The translations under genes were made by a program, and so were the position numbers. DNA of 64,000 nt. Source: Arcticibacterium luteifluviistationis (GTDB taxonomy: Bacteria > Bacteroidota > Bacteroidia > Cytophagales > Spirosomataceae). The stretch is from positions 186,001 to 250,000 of the forward strand of contig NZ_CP029480.1 in the NCBI RefSeq assembly GCF_003258705.1. Reading direction: 5' to 3'. Positions 9,297-20,400 of this stretch are shown here, piece after piece (positions within the stretch are counted from its first letter, which is position 1; every line of letters starts with the position of its first letter). The notes under the pieces were generated by a model. It searched no databases. It was not told where the DNA came from and was given only the letters and a program-made list of their open reading frames with translations.

Positions 9297-10625
9297 CTAA
9301 ATAGGCCGTTTCCTAAAATTGATTTTCAGGATAACAAATCCTATGGCTCCTGCCACTATCGAACCCACTACTATTCCAATTTTAGAAGCATTAATTACAC
9401 CCGCATCTGTATACGCTAGATTGGTGATAAATAAAGACATGGTAAATCCTATACCTGCCAAAAAACCTACGCCGACAATTTGTATCCAATTAACACCCTT
9501 AGGTAATTTTGCCCATCCAAAACGAACACTTAGCCAGGAAAACAAACTAACACCCAAAACCTTTCCTACTAATAAGCCGAGCCCAGTAGCCAAGGTTACT
9601 TTATCCAAAAGATTAAATTCATTGCCTACAATCACAATGGATGCATTGGCAAGTGCAAATATTGGCATTACCAGATTGGCAGTAAAGTCACTCAAAGAAT
9701 TTTCTAGACTTTGGACGGGCGACTGCACCTTTTTAGCACTTTTTGCGATGCGGTCAACTGCTGAAATCTGTTTTTTCCCCAACACTACATTCGAATCTGG
9801 CCATTCCGCATTTTCGAATTTTGTTAAACTTGATTTAGTTTCTTCAATAAAATCGTCCATTCTTATTTTTCGCCTAGCTGGAATAGTTAGAGCTACCAGC
9901 ACACCAGCAACTGTCGGATGCACTCCTGACTTTAGAAAGCAAAACCACGCAAAGAAGCCAACGAATATATACAATGATAACATACGTAGGTCAAAATAAT
10001 TAAAGACAAGTAACAGCACAAAAAAGCCAGCAGCTGCCTGAAGATAAACCCATTGGATATCGCTGCTATAAAAAAATGCGATAATGAGTATGGCCCCAAT
10101 ATCATCCACGATAGCTAGGGCAGTAAGAAAAACCTTTAGCCCTATGGGTACTTTGGGACCTAGAAGACTTAATATTCCTAAACTGAAGGCAATATCGGTT
10201 GCCATCGGAATGCCCCAACCTTTGGCCATTTCAGAATTCCCCACCACTAGTAAAAAAATAATGGCAGGCACCAGCATTCCACCTATGGCGGCAGTTAAGG
10301 GCATAACCACATCTTTGATGGTGGACAATTCCCCAGCCATAACTTCGCGTTTGATTTCCAAACCAACCACAAAGAAGAATATAGCCATTAGGCCATCATT
10401 TACCCAATGAAGCAAAGATTCTGACACGCGAAACGACCCTATACCCAAAGTAAACTCGTACTCCCAAATATCGAAATACATAGCTGCATAAGAGGAATTA
10501 CTCCATATCATGGCAACGATAGCCGCTATCAGCAATAATATTCCTGCCGACGATTGCCTTTTCAAGAATCGCTCAAAGGGACTCAAAACTATGCTTGCTA
10601 TTTCTTTAGTCTGTTTTTTTATCAT
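9297..10625 (-). CDS. nhaA: Na+/H+ antiporter NhaA
   Basis: 442 residues, about 12 membrane helices. The ion-site aspartates are visible in GIPMATDIAFSLGILSLLG (E. coli D133) and FLTALAIVDDIGAILI (E. coli D163/D164). The early helix VNDGLMAIFFFVVGLEIKRE and the late LLVGKVLGVSLFSW / LAGIGFTMSLFITNLA are also diagnostic. It exchanges internal Na+ for external H+ across the inner membrane. Proximity to an N-type ATPase, itself thought to move Na+ or H+, suggests both serve ion balance, though they are separated by 3.7 kb of unrelated genes. Confidence 0.96.
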   Translation of the reverse strand: MIKKQTKEIASIVLSPFERFLKRQSSAGILLLIAAIVAMIWSNSSYAAMYFDIWEYEFTLGIGSFRVSESLLHWVNDGLMAIFFFVVGLEIKREVMAGELSTIKDVVMPLTAAIGGMLVPAIIFLLVVGNSEMAKGWGIPMATDIAFSLGILSLLGPKVPIGLKVFLTALAIVDDIGAILIIAFFYSSDIQWVYLQAAAGFFVLLLVFNYFDLRMLSLYIFVGFFAWFCFLKSGVHPTVAGVLVALTIPARRKIRMDDFIEETKSSLTKFENAEWPDSNVVLGKKQISAVDRIAKSAKKVQSPVQSLENSLSDFTANLVMPIFALANASIVIVGNEFNLLDKVTLATGLGLLVGKVLGVSLFSWLSVRFGWAKLPKGVNWIQIVGVGFLAGIGFTMSLFITNLAYTDAGVINASKIGIVVGSIVAGAIGFVILKINFRKRPI

Positions 10626-11115
10626 TTTCTAAATCTAATCATTCTCAGCTGAAACGCTTAAATGATACCATGAAGTCTAGTTTAAAGTTCTAATTCAGCT
10701 CTACTGTAGTCTTCTCTAAAATCCGAGAGTTAAAAAGAGCAGCAAACTGCCTTGTAATTCGAGACTCGACGTCCCCGTTCCTTACTGCTATTAGTTCCCG
10801 ATTCCGTGTTAAATTCCTATTACTTTCTAAATCCCTCCATTATTAGGACATTTTGCATGAAGGAGTACTTTATACTTACGAATCGAAAAGTCTTGAATCG
10901 TTATTTCATCATAGAAGCCCATTGAATGAAATTTTAGACGTGATAGTCATTTAGGCATATTCCCTTTTCATCCAGATATATTTGCAGAATCTCGGATTTC
11001 TTATCCTTATTAAGTTTTCTCAAAAACAGAATTTAACGGCAATCCCCAACTTTTATACTTGGTTCCTAGTTTCCTTTGATTCCGTTTACTGTTACACTAA
11101 CTGTTACACAGAATA
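10626..11115. other. intergenic region between nhaA and tRNA-Glu
   Basis: About 490 bp with no open frame that looks coding on either strand. The part next to 10626 must hold the nhaA promoter. Nothing else stands out. Confidence 0.5.
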
Positions 11116-11149
11116 GAAAAAGCCTAGCAATCTGTTGATTACTAGGCTT
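11116..11149 (-). terminator. intrinsic terminator of tRNA-Glu
   Basis: Inverted repeat aagcctag (11120-11127) / ctaggctt (11142-11149), an 8-bp perfect stem. On the minus strand it is followed by a run of T. It lies 17 bp after the 3' end of the tRNA. Confidence 0.75.
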
Positions 11150-11165
11150 ATAACTATCACTTGCG

Positions 11166-11237
11166 TGACCCGTACGGGAATCGAACCCGTGTTTCAGCCG
11201 TGAAAGGGCCGTGTCCTAACCGCTAGACGAACGGGCC
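11166..11237 (-). tRNA. tRNA-Glu (anticodon TTC)
   Basis: 72-nt cloverleaf on the minus strand. The acceptor stem pairs GGCCCGT with ACGGGTC (one G-U). The anticodon loop CTTTCAC gives TTC, and the T arm ends in GGTTCGAATCC. The CCA end is not encoded. A single tRNA, followed by its own terminator. Confidence 0.97.
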
Positions 11238-11431
11238 GACTGGTCCCATAATTCGTTGCAAGAAGCGTAAAAACTTACCTGTTTTTGACATTATGTCTCA
11301 ACTCGTTTCCGAATCGAGATGCAAAAGTAAGGCATGGAATTGGATTACACAACTTCTGACTAAAAATAATTGATTTATTTTTCAATTCAATCCTCAAATA
11401 CACCAAATATGGCCTTTCAAGCCAATTATCG

Positions 11432-11439
11432 TACTTTTG
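11432..11439 (+). promoter_or_regulatory. Bacteroidota -7 element upstream of the M14 peptidase
   Basis: TACTTTTG matches the TAnnTTTG -7 consensus, 14 bp before the ATG at 11453. No good -33 TTG is seen at the usual distance, so the site is only a candidate and would give a very short leader. Confidence 0.4.
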
Positions 11440-11452
11440 GGTACTTAAAAAA

Positions 11453-13873
11453 ATGAAAAAAATAATTTGCACCCTTATTGGTCTTTTGGCGTTGATTTCG
11501 GTAAACGCCCAAAATGCCTTTACACCGTCTGAGTTTTTAGATTATGAATTAGGTTCTCGTTTTACTTTTCAGGCTGATATTGAGCGGTATTGTGATTATC
11601 TGGTAAATTCTAACCCACATCAATTCAAAAAAGTCAACTACGGTAAAACAGAAGAAGGTAGAAATCTCTTTGTGGTAATACATGCTACTGAAGAGAACTT
11701 GAAAAATCTGCAGTCGCTTCGTGAAAACCATCTTAACAACATTGAGATATACAATGGCGAAAAAAAATCTGAAGACATTTTAATAACTTGGTATAGTTTT
11801 AATATTCACGGCGATGAAGCTTCTAGTTCTGAAGCTTCTTTAAAATACCTTCACTATTTAGCTTCTAGAAATACATCTTCTTCTGAAATCATTATAGTGG
11901 ACCCGTGCCTTAACCCAGACGGCAGAGAGCACTATGTGCAGTGGTACAGTTCCGTTCAGCATAAAAACAACCATTATAACGAAAACACTAGTGAACGTTA
12001 CAAACCTTGGCCTCAAGGCAGATATAACCATTACTTAAGTGATTTAAATCGTGACTGGGTATGGCAAGTGCAAAAAGAAAGCAAGCAACGATTAGCTTTA
12101 TATAACTCTTGGATGCCACATGTGCACGCTGACTTCCATGAAATGGAACCCAATAAGAGTTACTTTTTCCCTCCACCTGCAGAACCGGTACATGATGCAG
12201 TAATGCCTTATCAAAAAGAAATACTTAACAGCATAGGCAAAGACTTGGAGAAAGGTTTTGAAAAGAAAAATTGGGATTATTTCACAGAGAAAGAGTTTGA
12301 TTTACTTTATCCTTCTTATGGCGATACCTATTCTACGTTTAATGGGGCTATAGGTCTCACTTTAGAACAGGGAGGCGGAGATTTTGCGGGCCTAATGTAC
12401 ATTCAAAATAACGGTGACACATTAACCTTAAAGAAAAGGATTGACAAGCACTTTTACACAGTCAAAAGTCTTCATGAAACCGCTTTTAGAAACAAAACAA
12501 GTATCATAAGCAATTTTCAGACTTTTCATACTGAAGCTAAAGAAAGCGGAAACGGCATTTATAAAAACTTCGTCATCAAAAATGACGTCAAAGCCAAAAC
12601 ACTTGCTTTAATACAATTTCTAGATAATCTCGGCATTGCATATCAGTATGCCCATGAATCTATGCCGCTAGATGGTTATGACTTTCATAGCAAAAAACTC
12701 GAATCATTTACTTTGGAACCTAAGGACCTCGTTATTTCCACATATCAACCCAAAGGAAGGCTTGTGAGAGTTCTCTTTGAACCAAATACCGCTATTACTG
12801 ATATCAAAACTTACGACATCAGTAGCTGGGCAGTGCCATACCTACATCACACCACGTCATATGGCGTCGCAGACGGCTTTGGTATTGAAAAAGCAACAAC
12901 TCCTACGGAAAATAAAAATGAGAGCTCTACGGCTGATTATTTAGCCTTTTCAGTTAGAGTAAATTCTGCTTCTTGTTTCAAATTCCTTTCCGAAGCTCTT
13001 CAAATGAAAGCTCTCGTAACGTTTGATGATGGTACATTCATTATTAATAAAAATGCCAATAAAGACACCTTTGAAACTCTTCTCCAACGAGCCCGTTCCT
13101 TGAACCTTGATATTCAAAACTTAGAAAAGGGAGAACTAAAATCACTCAAAAAGAAACAGCTAAGTTATATTAATAGTCCTAAAATTGCAGTAATAGTTGG
13201 TTCGAGTGTTTATGAAGAAGAACTGGGAGACCTTCTCTTTTATTTGGATAAATATATTTCTTTCCCTTTTTCTGAAATTTCAACAGACAGATTTGAAAAC
13301 TTCGACCTTAGCAATTTTGACATCCTTATTATTCCGAACGGAACTTATGACAAGACCAAAATGGATGAAGATAAACTAAAAAGGTGGTTGGCCGATGGCG
13401 GAAAGTTGGTTTTAATGGAAGGCGGGATATCTATCAGTCAGAAGCTAGATATTGGAAAGCTACCCCTAACCAATACAGATGAAATCAAATATTCTACTGA
13501 CAAAAACAAACCCTTAAACCTTATTCAGGGAGCAATGTTTAATACCAAGATTGACAGTAGTAGTTCATTAAGATATGGGTTAGAAGGCGGCCTAAATTTT
13601 ATTTTGACTGGTATTCCTACCTATGCCTTAGGAAATTCTAAAACTTACTTCCCCTCCATTATCAACTCTAGCGACCATCTCAGTGGCTTTGTTGGCAAAA
13701 ATGCGAAAACATTCCTAAATAACTCTTTTATACTGGGCACTCATTTTTTTGGTAATGGCATTATTCATCAGTTTGCTATAAACCCTCTATTCCGAGGCAT
13801 TATGGAAGATGGAAAGATTCTTATGGGAAATGCTATTTTCCTTTCGAAACCGGCTAAACCTCAGACTAATTAA
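11453..13873 (+). CDS. secreted M14-family zinc carboxypeptidase
   Basis: 806 residues with a signal peptide (MKKIICTLIGLLALISVNAQ). The M14 domain occupies roughly residues 25-330. Zinc ligands are H119 and E122 in NIHGDEASSSEA, and the third His in WMPHVHADFHEMEPN (residues 223-229). The conserved LNPDGREH and DLNRDW segments lie between. The C-terminal ~450 residues contain a class-I glutamine-amidotransferase-like fold (KIAVIVGSSVYEEELGDLL, then FDILIIPNGTY), as in many large Bacteroidota M14 proteins. It probably degrades peptides outside the inner membrane. Single-gene transcript. Confidence 0.9.
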   Translation: MKKIICTLIGLLALISVNAQNAFTPSEFLDYELGSRFTFQADIERYCDYLVNSNPHQFKKVNYGKTEEGRNLFVVIHATEENLKNLQSLRENHLNNIEIYNGEKKSEDILITWYSFNIHGDEASSSEASLKYLHYLASRNTSSSEIIIVDPCLNPDGREHYVQWYSSVQHKNNHYNENTSERYKPWPQGRYNHYLSDLNRDWVWQVQKESKQRLALYNSWMPHVHADFHEMEPNKSYFFPPPAEPVHDAVMPYQKEILNSIGKDLEKGFEKKNWDYFTEKEFDLLYPSYGDTYSTFNGAIGLTLEQGGGDFAGLMYIQNNGDTLTLKKRIDKHFYTVKSLHETAFRNKTSIISNFQTFHTEAKESGNGIYKNFVIKNDVKAKTLALIQFLDNLGIAYQYAHESMPLDGYDFHSKKLESFTLEPKDLVISTYQPKGRLVRVLFEPNTAITDIKTYDISSWAVPYLHHTTSYGVADGFGIEKATTPTENKNESSTADYLAFSVRVNSASCFKFLSEALQMKALVTFDDGTFIINKNANKDTFETLLQRARSLNLDIQNLEKGELKSLKKKQLSYINSPKIAVIVGSSVYEEELGDLLFYLDKYISFPFSEISTDRFENFDLSNFDILIIPNGTYDKTKMDEDKLKRWLADGGKLVLMEGGISISQKLDIGKLPLTNTDEIKYSTDKNKPLNLIQGAMFNTKIDSSSSLRYGLEGGLNFILTGIPTYALGNSKTYFPSIINSSDHLSGFVGKNAKTFLNNSFILGTHFFGNGIIHQFAINPLFRGIMEDGKILMGNAIFLSKPAKPQTN

Positions 13874-14437
13874 AATCCGAGACGAAAAGTATTATTTTTA
13901 CAAACCGGCATAAAGGCTCCAAGATATTTTCCGGCTTTAACTCGTCGGAAATATTCAGACAAACAATTTCTGTAATTGATTAATGCTGAAAAAAAACAGC
14001 CTTTTACCTACACCTGATTTTATTAAATGACTCCACTTAAGAAGTGGCCACACTTTCTTTTCATTACAAAGCTAACTGTGTTGCCTTGGCTTCAATACAC
14101 CTTAACATGATTCTTATAGGCTTCTGCTTAATTAGCTAAAGCTATTACCTTACAGACAAAATCGTCTTATCAAACTGATAAGCGAAACTCTAGCCTGCCT
14201 TACTTTGTAGCTTTTATTTATACTATTTCACTAAACATCATTACAAACAACTGTTGTTACCTGTTCTATGAGAACAGTAACATTTACCCAATCCCTAATA
14301 GATAATCCCTAAAAAAGCCCTTAAAAAATCAAATAAGGCTACCTAGGCATCTGCTACTTAATTATACATTCTTGACATCAAAACATCTTTTGATTCTCAA
14401 TCTCCCATTTATAACTAGAAAAGATATTGCAGCACAT
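13874..14437. other. intergenic region, about 560 bp
   Basis: Convergent 3' ends of the M14 peptidase and the giant repeat protein. No supported gene; a short open frame at 14372-14614 overlaps the terminator and the giant gene and is not believable. An imperfect ccgg-containing hairpin at 13903-13945 may end the peptidase transcript. Confidence 0.5.
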
Positions 14438-14470
14438 AAAAAAGTCCGCCAAAGCAATGCTTTGGCGGAC
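14438..14470 (-). terminator. intrinsic terminator of the giant repeat gene
   Basis: Perfect 12-bp inverted repeat gtccgccaaagc (14444-14455) / gctttggcggac (14459-14470) with a 3-nt loop. On the minus strand it is followed by a run of six T. It lies 24 bp after the stop codon at 14495. Confidence 0.9.
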
Positions 14471-14494
14471 TCCAGTTTTGTTTTCTGGTATATT

Positions 14495-17400
14495 TTATCT
14501 CGCGATGGTGATGTAACCTACTTGTGGTTTAGCTACACCATCAGTTTTGATGTTATAGAAGTAAGTACCATCTGGCACAAACTCCTCACTGTCAAATCTC
14601 ATTCCTTGGTTTGAAACACCATTCCACTCGATAATTGTCTCTAAATCATCGATATTATCTGGTCTCCAAACTAAGTGACCCCACCTGTTATAAACCTCGA
14701 TATCGGTTATTTTAAGACCTGTTGGTTTATTCAACTTCCAAGTATCATTCACGCCGTCACCATTTGGAGAGAAACCACCTGGCATAACAAGCTGAACGTC
14801 TGAAGATATAGGCAGATTAACCACCGTAGGCGATGAAACCCCTGGGTTAATATCATTACCGTCGTTAGAGCTATCTGTAACAGTAGTGTCAGCTCCATGT
14901 CCAATTGCTAACACATAATTGTTATATGGTCCAGCATTGCCTTCATGGTAAAGTCTTACTGTAAAGAACACACTATCTGTATGACCAACTTGTAAGATGC
15001 TCGTACTATCACCCACTAACAGGTTATTGTCAGCTTTACCGTCATAGTTATCATTAATCTTCAATTGACCGTTGCTATTCGCTACTGGCGTTCCTACGAT
15101 TTCGTAGTCAAGCGTGTCACTGAATACTAACATAAGGCTGTCAATTAACTGCACATTGTCAAGGTCAACATTACCGATATTCTTAACCATCACTCTATAA
15201 GTAATGTCATAGCTTAGGTCGTCATGCTTCTCAGCATCCACTACACTAAGACCAACCGCAATTGCTGGAGCAGAAGTAAGGCTATCAACATCAAACTTAA
15301 CTGGTGTCGCTTCGTCGTTATTTCTTGGGTCTCCATCGTTATCAGGGTCAGCTAATAGTCCGTTTGTAGATGTATCAGAAACTTTATTAGAGTCTGTTCC
15401 TGCCACCGCTATTGCCGTGTTGAAGTATTGGTCAGTACTAGCTCCTGTGATATCTACTATCACTTTAAAGTCAATGCTAAACCTGTCTCCTACTGCTAAT
15501 GTACTCAATGAGTCAATTAACAAGGCCTGACCATCTATTCTACCTGTGTAGTTTGGATTAGCAGTTAATGTTCCTGTGGTAGTTACCTCCATAGTATCAC
15601 TAACTATTACCGCTCCATTACCAAATGTTCTATCCAAGTCATCAGTTACCTGAACATTGTTTAGAACACCACCTCCCATGTTTGAAACATAAATGGTATA
15701 TGGTACTTCGAATTGGTTATTCCCAAGACTTACAAAGTCTCCTACAACCTTAGACACTCCTATCAAGTTTCCATCAATCGGATTATTGATAACAAACTCA
15801 CTCACGTTATTAGACAGCGTATTATCAATTTGGTCAAGTTCTAATAACTCCGCCTTATTAACAATCTTACCAGCTGCAGACACCTTAGATAGGTAGGTCA
15901 TACTTACACTTTCTCCAGCTTTGAGCGAGTCGATAGTTGTTGATACAATTCCGTTTACAAAACTCGCATTGCTGCTTGTAGAGATGAACGCTAATCCACC
16001 TGGAAGTATATCTCTCACCACCACGCCTGTTGCAGCATATTGGCTTAAGTTTTTCACTTCCACTGTGTATGTTACAGTATCGCCTACATCCACCGTACTT
16101 GCTGAACCTGTTTTGCTTACAGCAATATCAACATACTGCGTAGAATCAATTATTACAGGGTCACCTTCACACTCTGTGATGGACACATTAATGGCCGCAG
16201 CATCACTGTAACATCCTAGCTTACTTCTTTCAAAGACGTAGAACGTTCCTGCTGAAACCATTCCAATGTTGGTTACTATTGGCGAGTTGATAGAGTTACT
16301 AGTATGGAACTCAAAGCTTCCGTTAGGCGAGCTCATCATTGCACTACTCAAATCAACCGTTTCAAAAGGACAAACATTAGTTATATCAGCAATCACGGTA
16401 GGTTTAGACACTGCCGAACCTACACTTATTATCACCTCATTTGATGTTTCACTCACACAGTCTCCTATGTTAGACTTACAAATTGCAGTGTACTTATAAG
16501 TACCAGCCACCGTTGGGCTAATAGCTAACACTCCACCTTCATCTCCCGTAGACCATACAATAGTACCTGTACATCCAGTTCCTGTTAGAGAAGCCGTTTG
16601 ACCAATACAAATTGAAGAGTTTTTACAACTAATAAATGGTTTGTTTGGCAAGCCAACCGCTATTTCTAGTGAATCAGAACTTTCGCTCACACATGTACCA
16701 TTGGTACAGAATGCTGCGTATTTCGTATTCTCATCTAAGGTCACTGAAATTGTATTTCCAGTAGCTCCCGTTGACCATGTTACTATACCGTCACATCCGT
16801 AAGCTTTAAGCGTTACAGACTCACCAGGGCAAACCAAGTCAGTACTACATGCTAACGTTGGTTTGTTAGCAGCACCTACCGTAATAGTTACTGGGTCTGA
16901 CAATACACTTATACAATTAGCACCTTCTTTACAGATAGCCGTGTATTTCGTGGTAGTAAATGGTCTTACTGTGATAGAGCTTGTTGTCTGACCAGATGAC
17001 CAAATAACTGCTCCATTACAATTATCAACCGAAAGTGTTACATCAGCGATCTCACAAAGGCTTAATGCACTTGCAGTAATAATTGGTTTAACTACATCAC
17101 AAGTACCACATCCGTTAAACTTATCCTTAATAATAATTCCTTCTGAACTATCACTAGTACCACATGTATTAGTACACTTCACTGAATATGTTCCAGATGA
17201 ATCAACCACAATGGATGCCGTAGTGGCTCCAGTATTCCAAGTCAATGTACCCATACATCCTGATGCTGTAATAATAGCACTTTCGCTTGGGCATATTTCA
17301 TTAGTAGTAGTTGACACTACCGGAGCTGATGGCTTACCTCCCGAAGTGATAACCATATTTTCAGATGGCATACTCGTTCCACATGCATTGGCACATGTAG

Positions 17401-20400
17401 CTGTGTATGTACCTGCTTGGTTTACATAAATAGTATCACCGATAGCTCCAGTACTCCATTTTACAGTTCCTGTACATACATCCCCAATCAGCATAGCCGA
17501 ATCAGGTAAGCATAAGCTTGTTTTGTTTGCAAGTATTCTTGGAGGTGATGGATTGCCATTGCTTCCTATCACAATAACACCAGATGGTGTACTTTCTCCA
17601 CAACTGTTTACACATTTCACTGTGTAAGAACCAGCTCCTACTTGAATCATTTCACCCGTTACTCCATTACTCCACACATATTCGAAATCACATCCTATTC
17701 CTTTCAAGGTTGCTTTTTCTTCTCCACAAACGTTTACTCTGTCTGTAGTAATGATTGGTGTGTTTGGAACACTAGTTTTGATGATTTGAACCTTGTTACT
17801 TACTGGGCTATCACCACAAGTTCCTTGACAAACAGCTGAGTAAGTTCCTGCTACTTTGACAAATATTGAAGCTCCTGTAGCTCCCGTTGACCAAAGTATT
17901 GTTTCAGAACAATTCACCGCTGTCAGCGTCACACTTTCGTCTCCACATATTTCAAACTTCACAGTCGAAATAATTGGTGCTTCTGGTGTTTCAACACTGT
18001 TAATTATCAATTCAGAACTCTTATCAGATAAACCACAAGCACTAGTACAAGTAGCAGAATACGTTCCTGCTCCTACCTGAATACTTGCCCCTGTTTCTCC
18101 TGTGCTCCATGTTATCACTCCAGAACAGTTGGTAGCCGTCAAAGTTGCCTTATCAGTACCACAGACTTCTATCTTATCTGAACTAACGTTTGGAGCTGTC
18201 GGTGCTGAACCTTCCCCTATAGAAACCGCAGCACTATTAGGTGATGTTCCACATGCATTACTACATGTCGCTGTATACGTTCCTGCTCCTACTTGAATAG
18301 TAAGGCCAGTCGTTCCAGTACTCCACACTACTGTTCCGTTACAATCCGCAGCAGTAAGTGTCGCTTTATCAGTTCCACAAACCTCTGTTGCATTTGAAGT
18401 AACTGTTGGTGCTACTGGTGTTGTTCCACCGCCTATTGTCACCTCATTACTATTATCAGATGCTCCACAAGCATTGCTACATGTAGCAGTGTAAGTTCCA
18501 ACTCCTACTTGAATTGCAGTACCAGTTGCTCCTGTGCTCCATGTCACTGTACCGTTACAGTTAGTCGCAGTAAGTGTTGCTTTCTCGGCACCACATATTT
18601 GCGTATCATTTGCAGAAATAGTAGGTGCGTTTGGTGTTTCGCCACCACCCACTGTAATCTCATTACTATTAGCCGAAGCTCCACATGAACTACCACATGT
18701 TGCGGTGTAAGTTCCTGTTCCTACTTGGATAGTAGTACCAGTTGCTCCTGTGCTCCATGTCACTGTACCGTTACAGTCAGTTGCAGTCAGTGTTGCTTTA
18801 TCAGTTCCACAAACCTGCGTCTTATCTGATGTAATATTTGGTGCATTTGGTGCATCTCCGCCTCCAATCGTAACCACATTGCTATTTCCAGAAGTTCCAC
18901 ATGAGCTGCTACATGTTGCTGTGTAAGTTCCTGACCCTACCTGAACGGTAGTTCCAGTTGCTCCTGTGCTCCATGTGACAGTTCCACTACAGTTTGTCGC
19001 TGTAAGCGTTGCTTTATCTGTACCACACACTTGCGTTTCATTTGTTGCAATGGTTGGTGCATTCGGCAGATTTCCATTTCCAATAACAATTGGGTTTGAA
19101 TCAGTGCTTTCTCCACAGTCATTTACACATTTAACAGTGTATGTTCCTTTACCTACTGAAATCATATTACCAGTAGCTCCATTGCTCCACACATAAGTGT
19201 AATTACAACCTAGAGCCATTAGACTTGCTTTCTCTTCACCACAAACTGTTGTCTTATCAGACGTCACTACTGGCGTATTAGGTGTTCCTACTTTAGTAAT
19301 ATCAATGATATTACTTCCGTCTGAAATTCCACAATCAGTTACACATTTAGCCCAGTAAGAACCCGCTCCTACACTTATAGTCGCTGTATTAGCTCCCGTG
19401 CTCCAAAGAAGACTACCACCAGTGCAATTGCTTGCGGTAATAGTAACTTTCTCAGTACCACATATCTGAATTTTATCAGAAGTAATTACTGGAGCAGTTG
19501 GTACAGTTCCTTCGTCAATAGTAATTGAATTACTATTTCCTGAAGTACCACATGAGCTGCTACATGTTGCTGTGTAAGTTCCCGATCCTACCTGAATGGT
19601 ACTGCCAGTTGCCCCTGTACTCCATGTCAGCGTTCCTGTACAGTTTGCTGCTGTAAGCGTCGCTTTCTCATCGCCACATATTAACGTCTTGTTTGTCGCA
19701 ATGCTTGGTGCTATTGGTGGCGTTCCTGTAGTGATGGTTACACTATTTGAAGTGCCACTCTCGCCACAGCTATTACTACACGTCGCTGTATATGTTCCTG
19801 CTCCTACACTTATTGTCGCTGTTGTTGCTCCCGTACTCCACTTAAGGCTTCCTGTACAGTTTGTCGCTGTCAAGGTCGCTTTCTCTACTCCACATACTTC
19901 TGTCTTAGTAGAAGTAATACTTGGAGCGTTTGGTACATTACCCTGGTTGATAGTAACTGTATTACTATTTCCTGAGGTACCACATGAGCTGCTACATGTT
20001 GCCGTGTAAGTTCCTGCTCCTACTTCAATCGTAGTGCCACTCGCTCCGGTGCTCCATGTTAACGTGCCATTACAGTTTGCTGCTGTCAACGTTGCTTTCT
20101 CTGCTCCACATACTTCCGTCTTAGTAGACGTTATACTTGGGGCATTTGGTGGTGTACCTGTTGTTATCGTGATAACATTAGATTTAACACTCTCGCCACA
20201 ACTGTTGCTACAGGTCGCTGTGTATGTTCCAGCTCCTACATTTATTGTCGCTGTTACTGCTCCCGTACTCCATTTAAGACTGCCTGTACAGTTTGTTGCT
20301 GTCAAGGTCGCTTTCTCTACTCCACATACTTCTGTCTTAGTAGAAGTAATGCTTGGAGCGTTTGGTACATTTCCTTGACCAATAGTAATCGTGTTACTAT

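Noticed and set aside
11275-11472. Minus-strand open frame of 65 codons next to tRNA-Glu
   Set aside because: It overlaps the promoter and start of the M14 peptidase gene and has no recognisable protein features.
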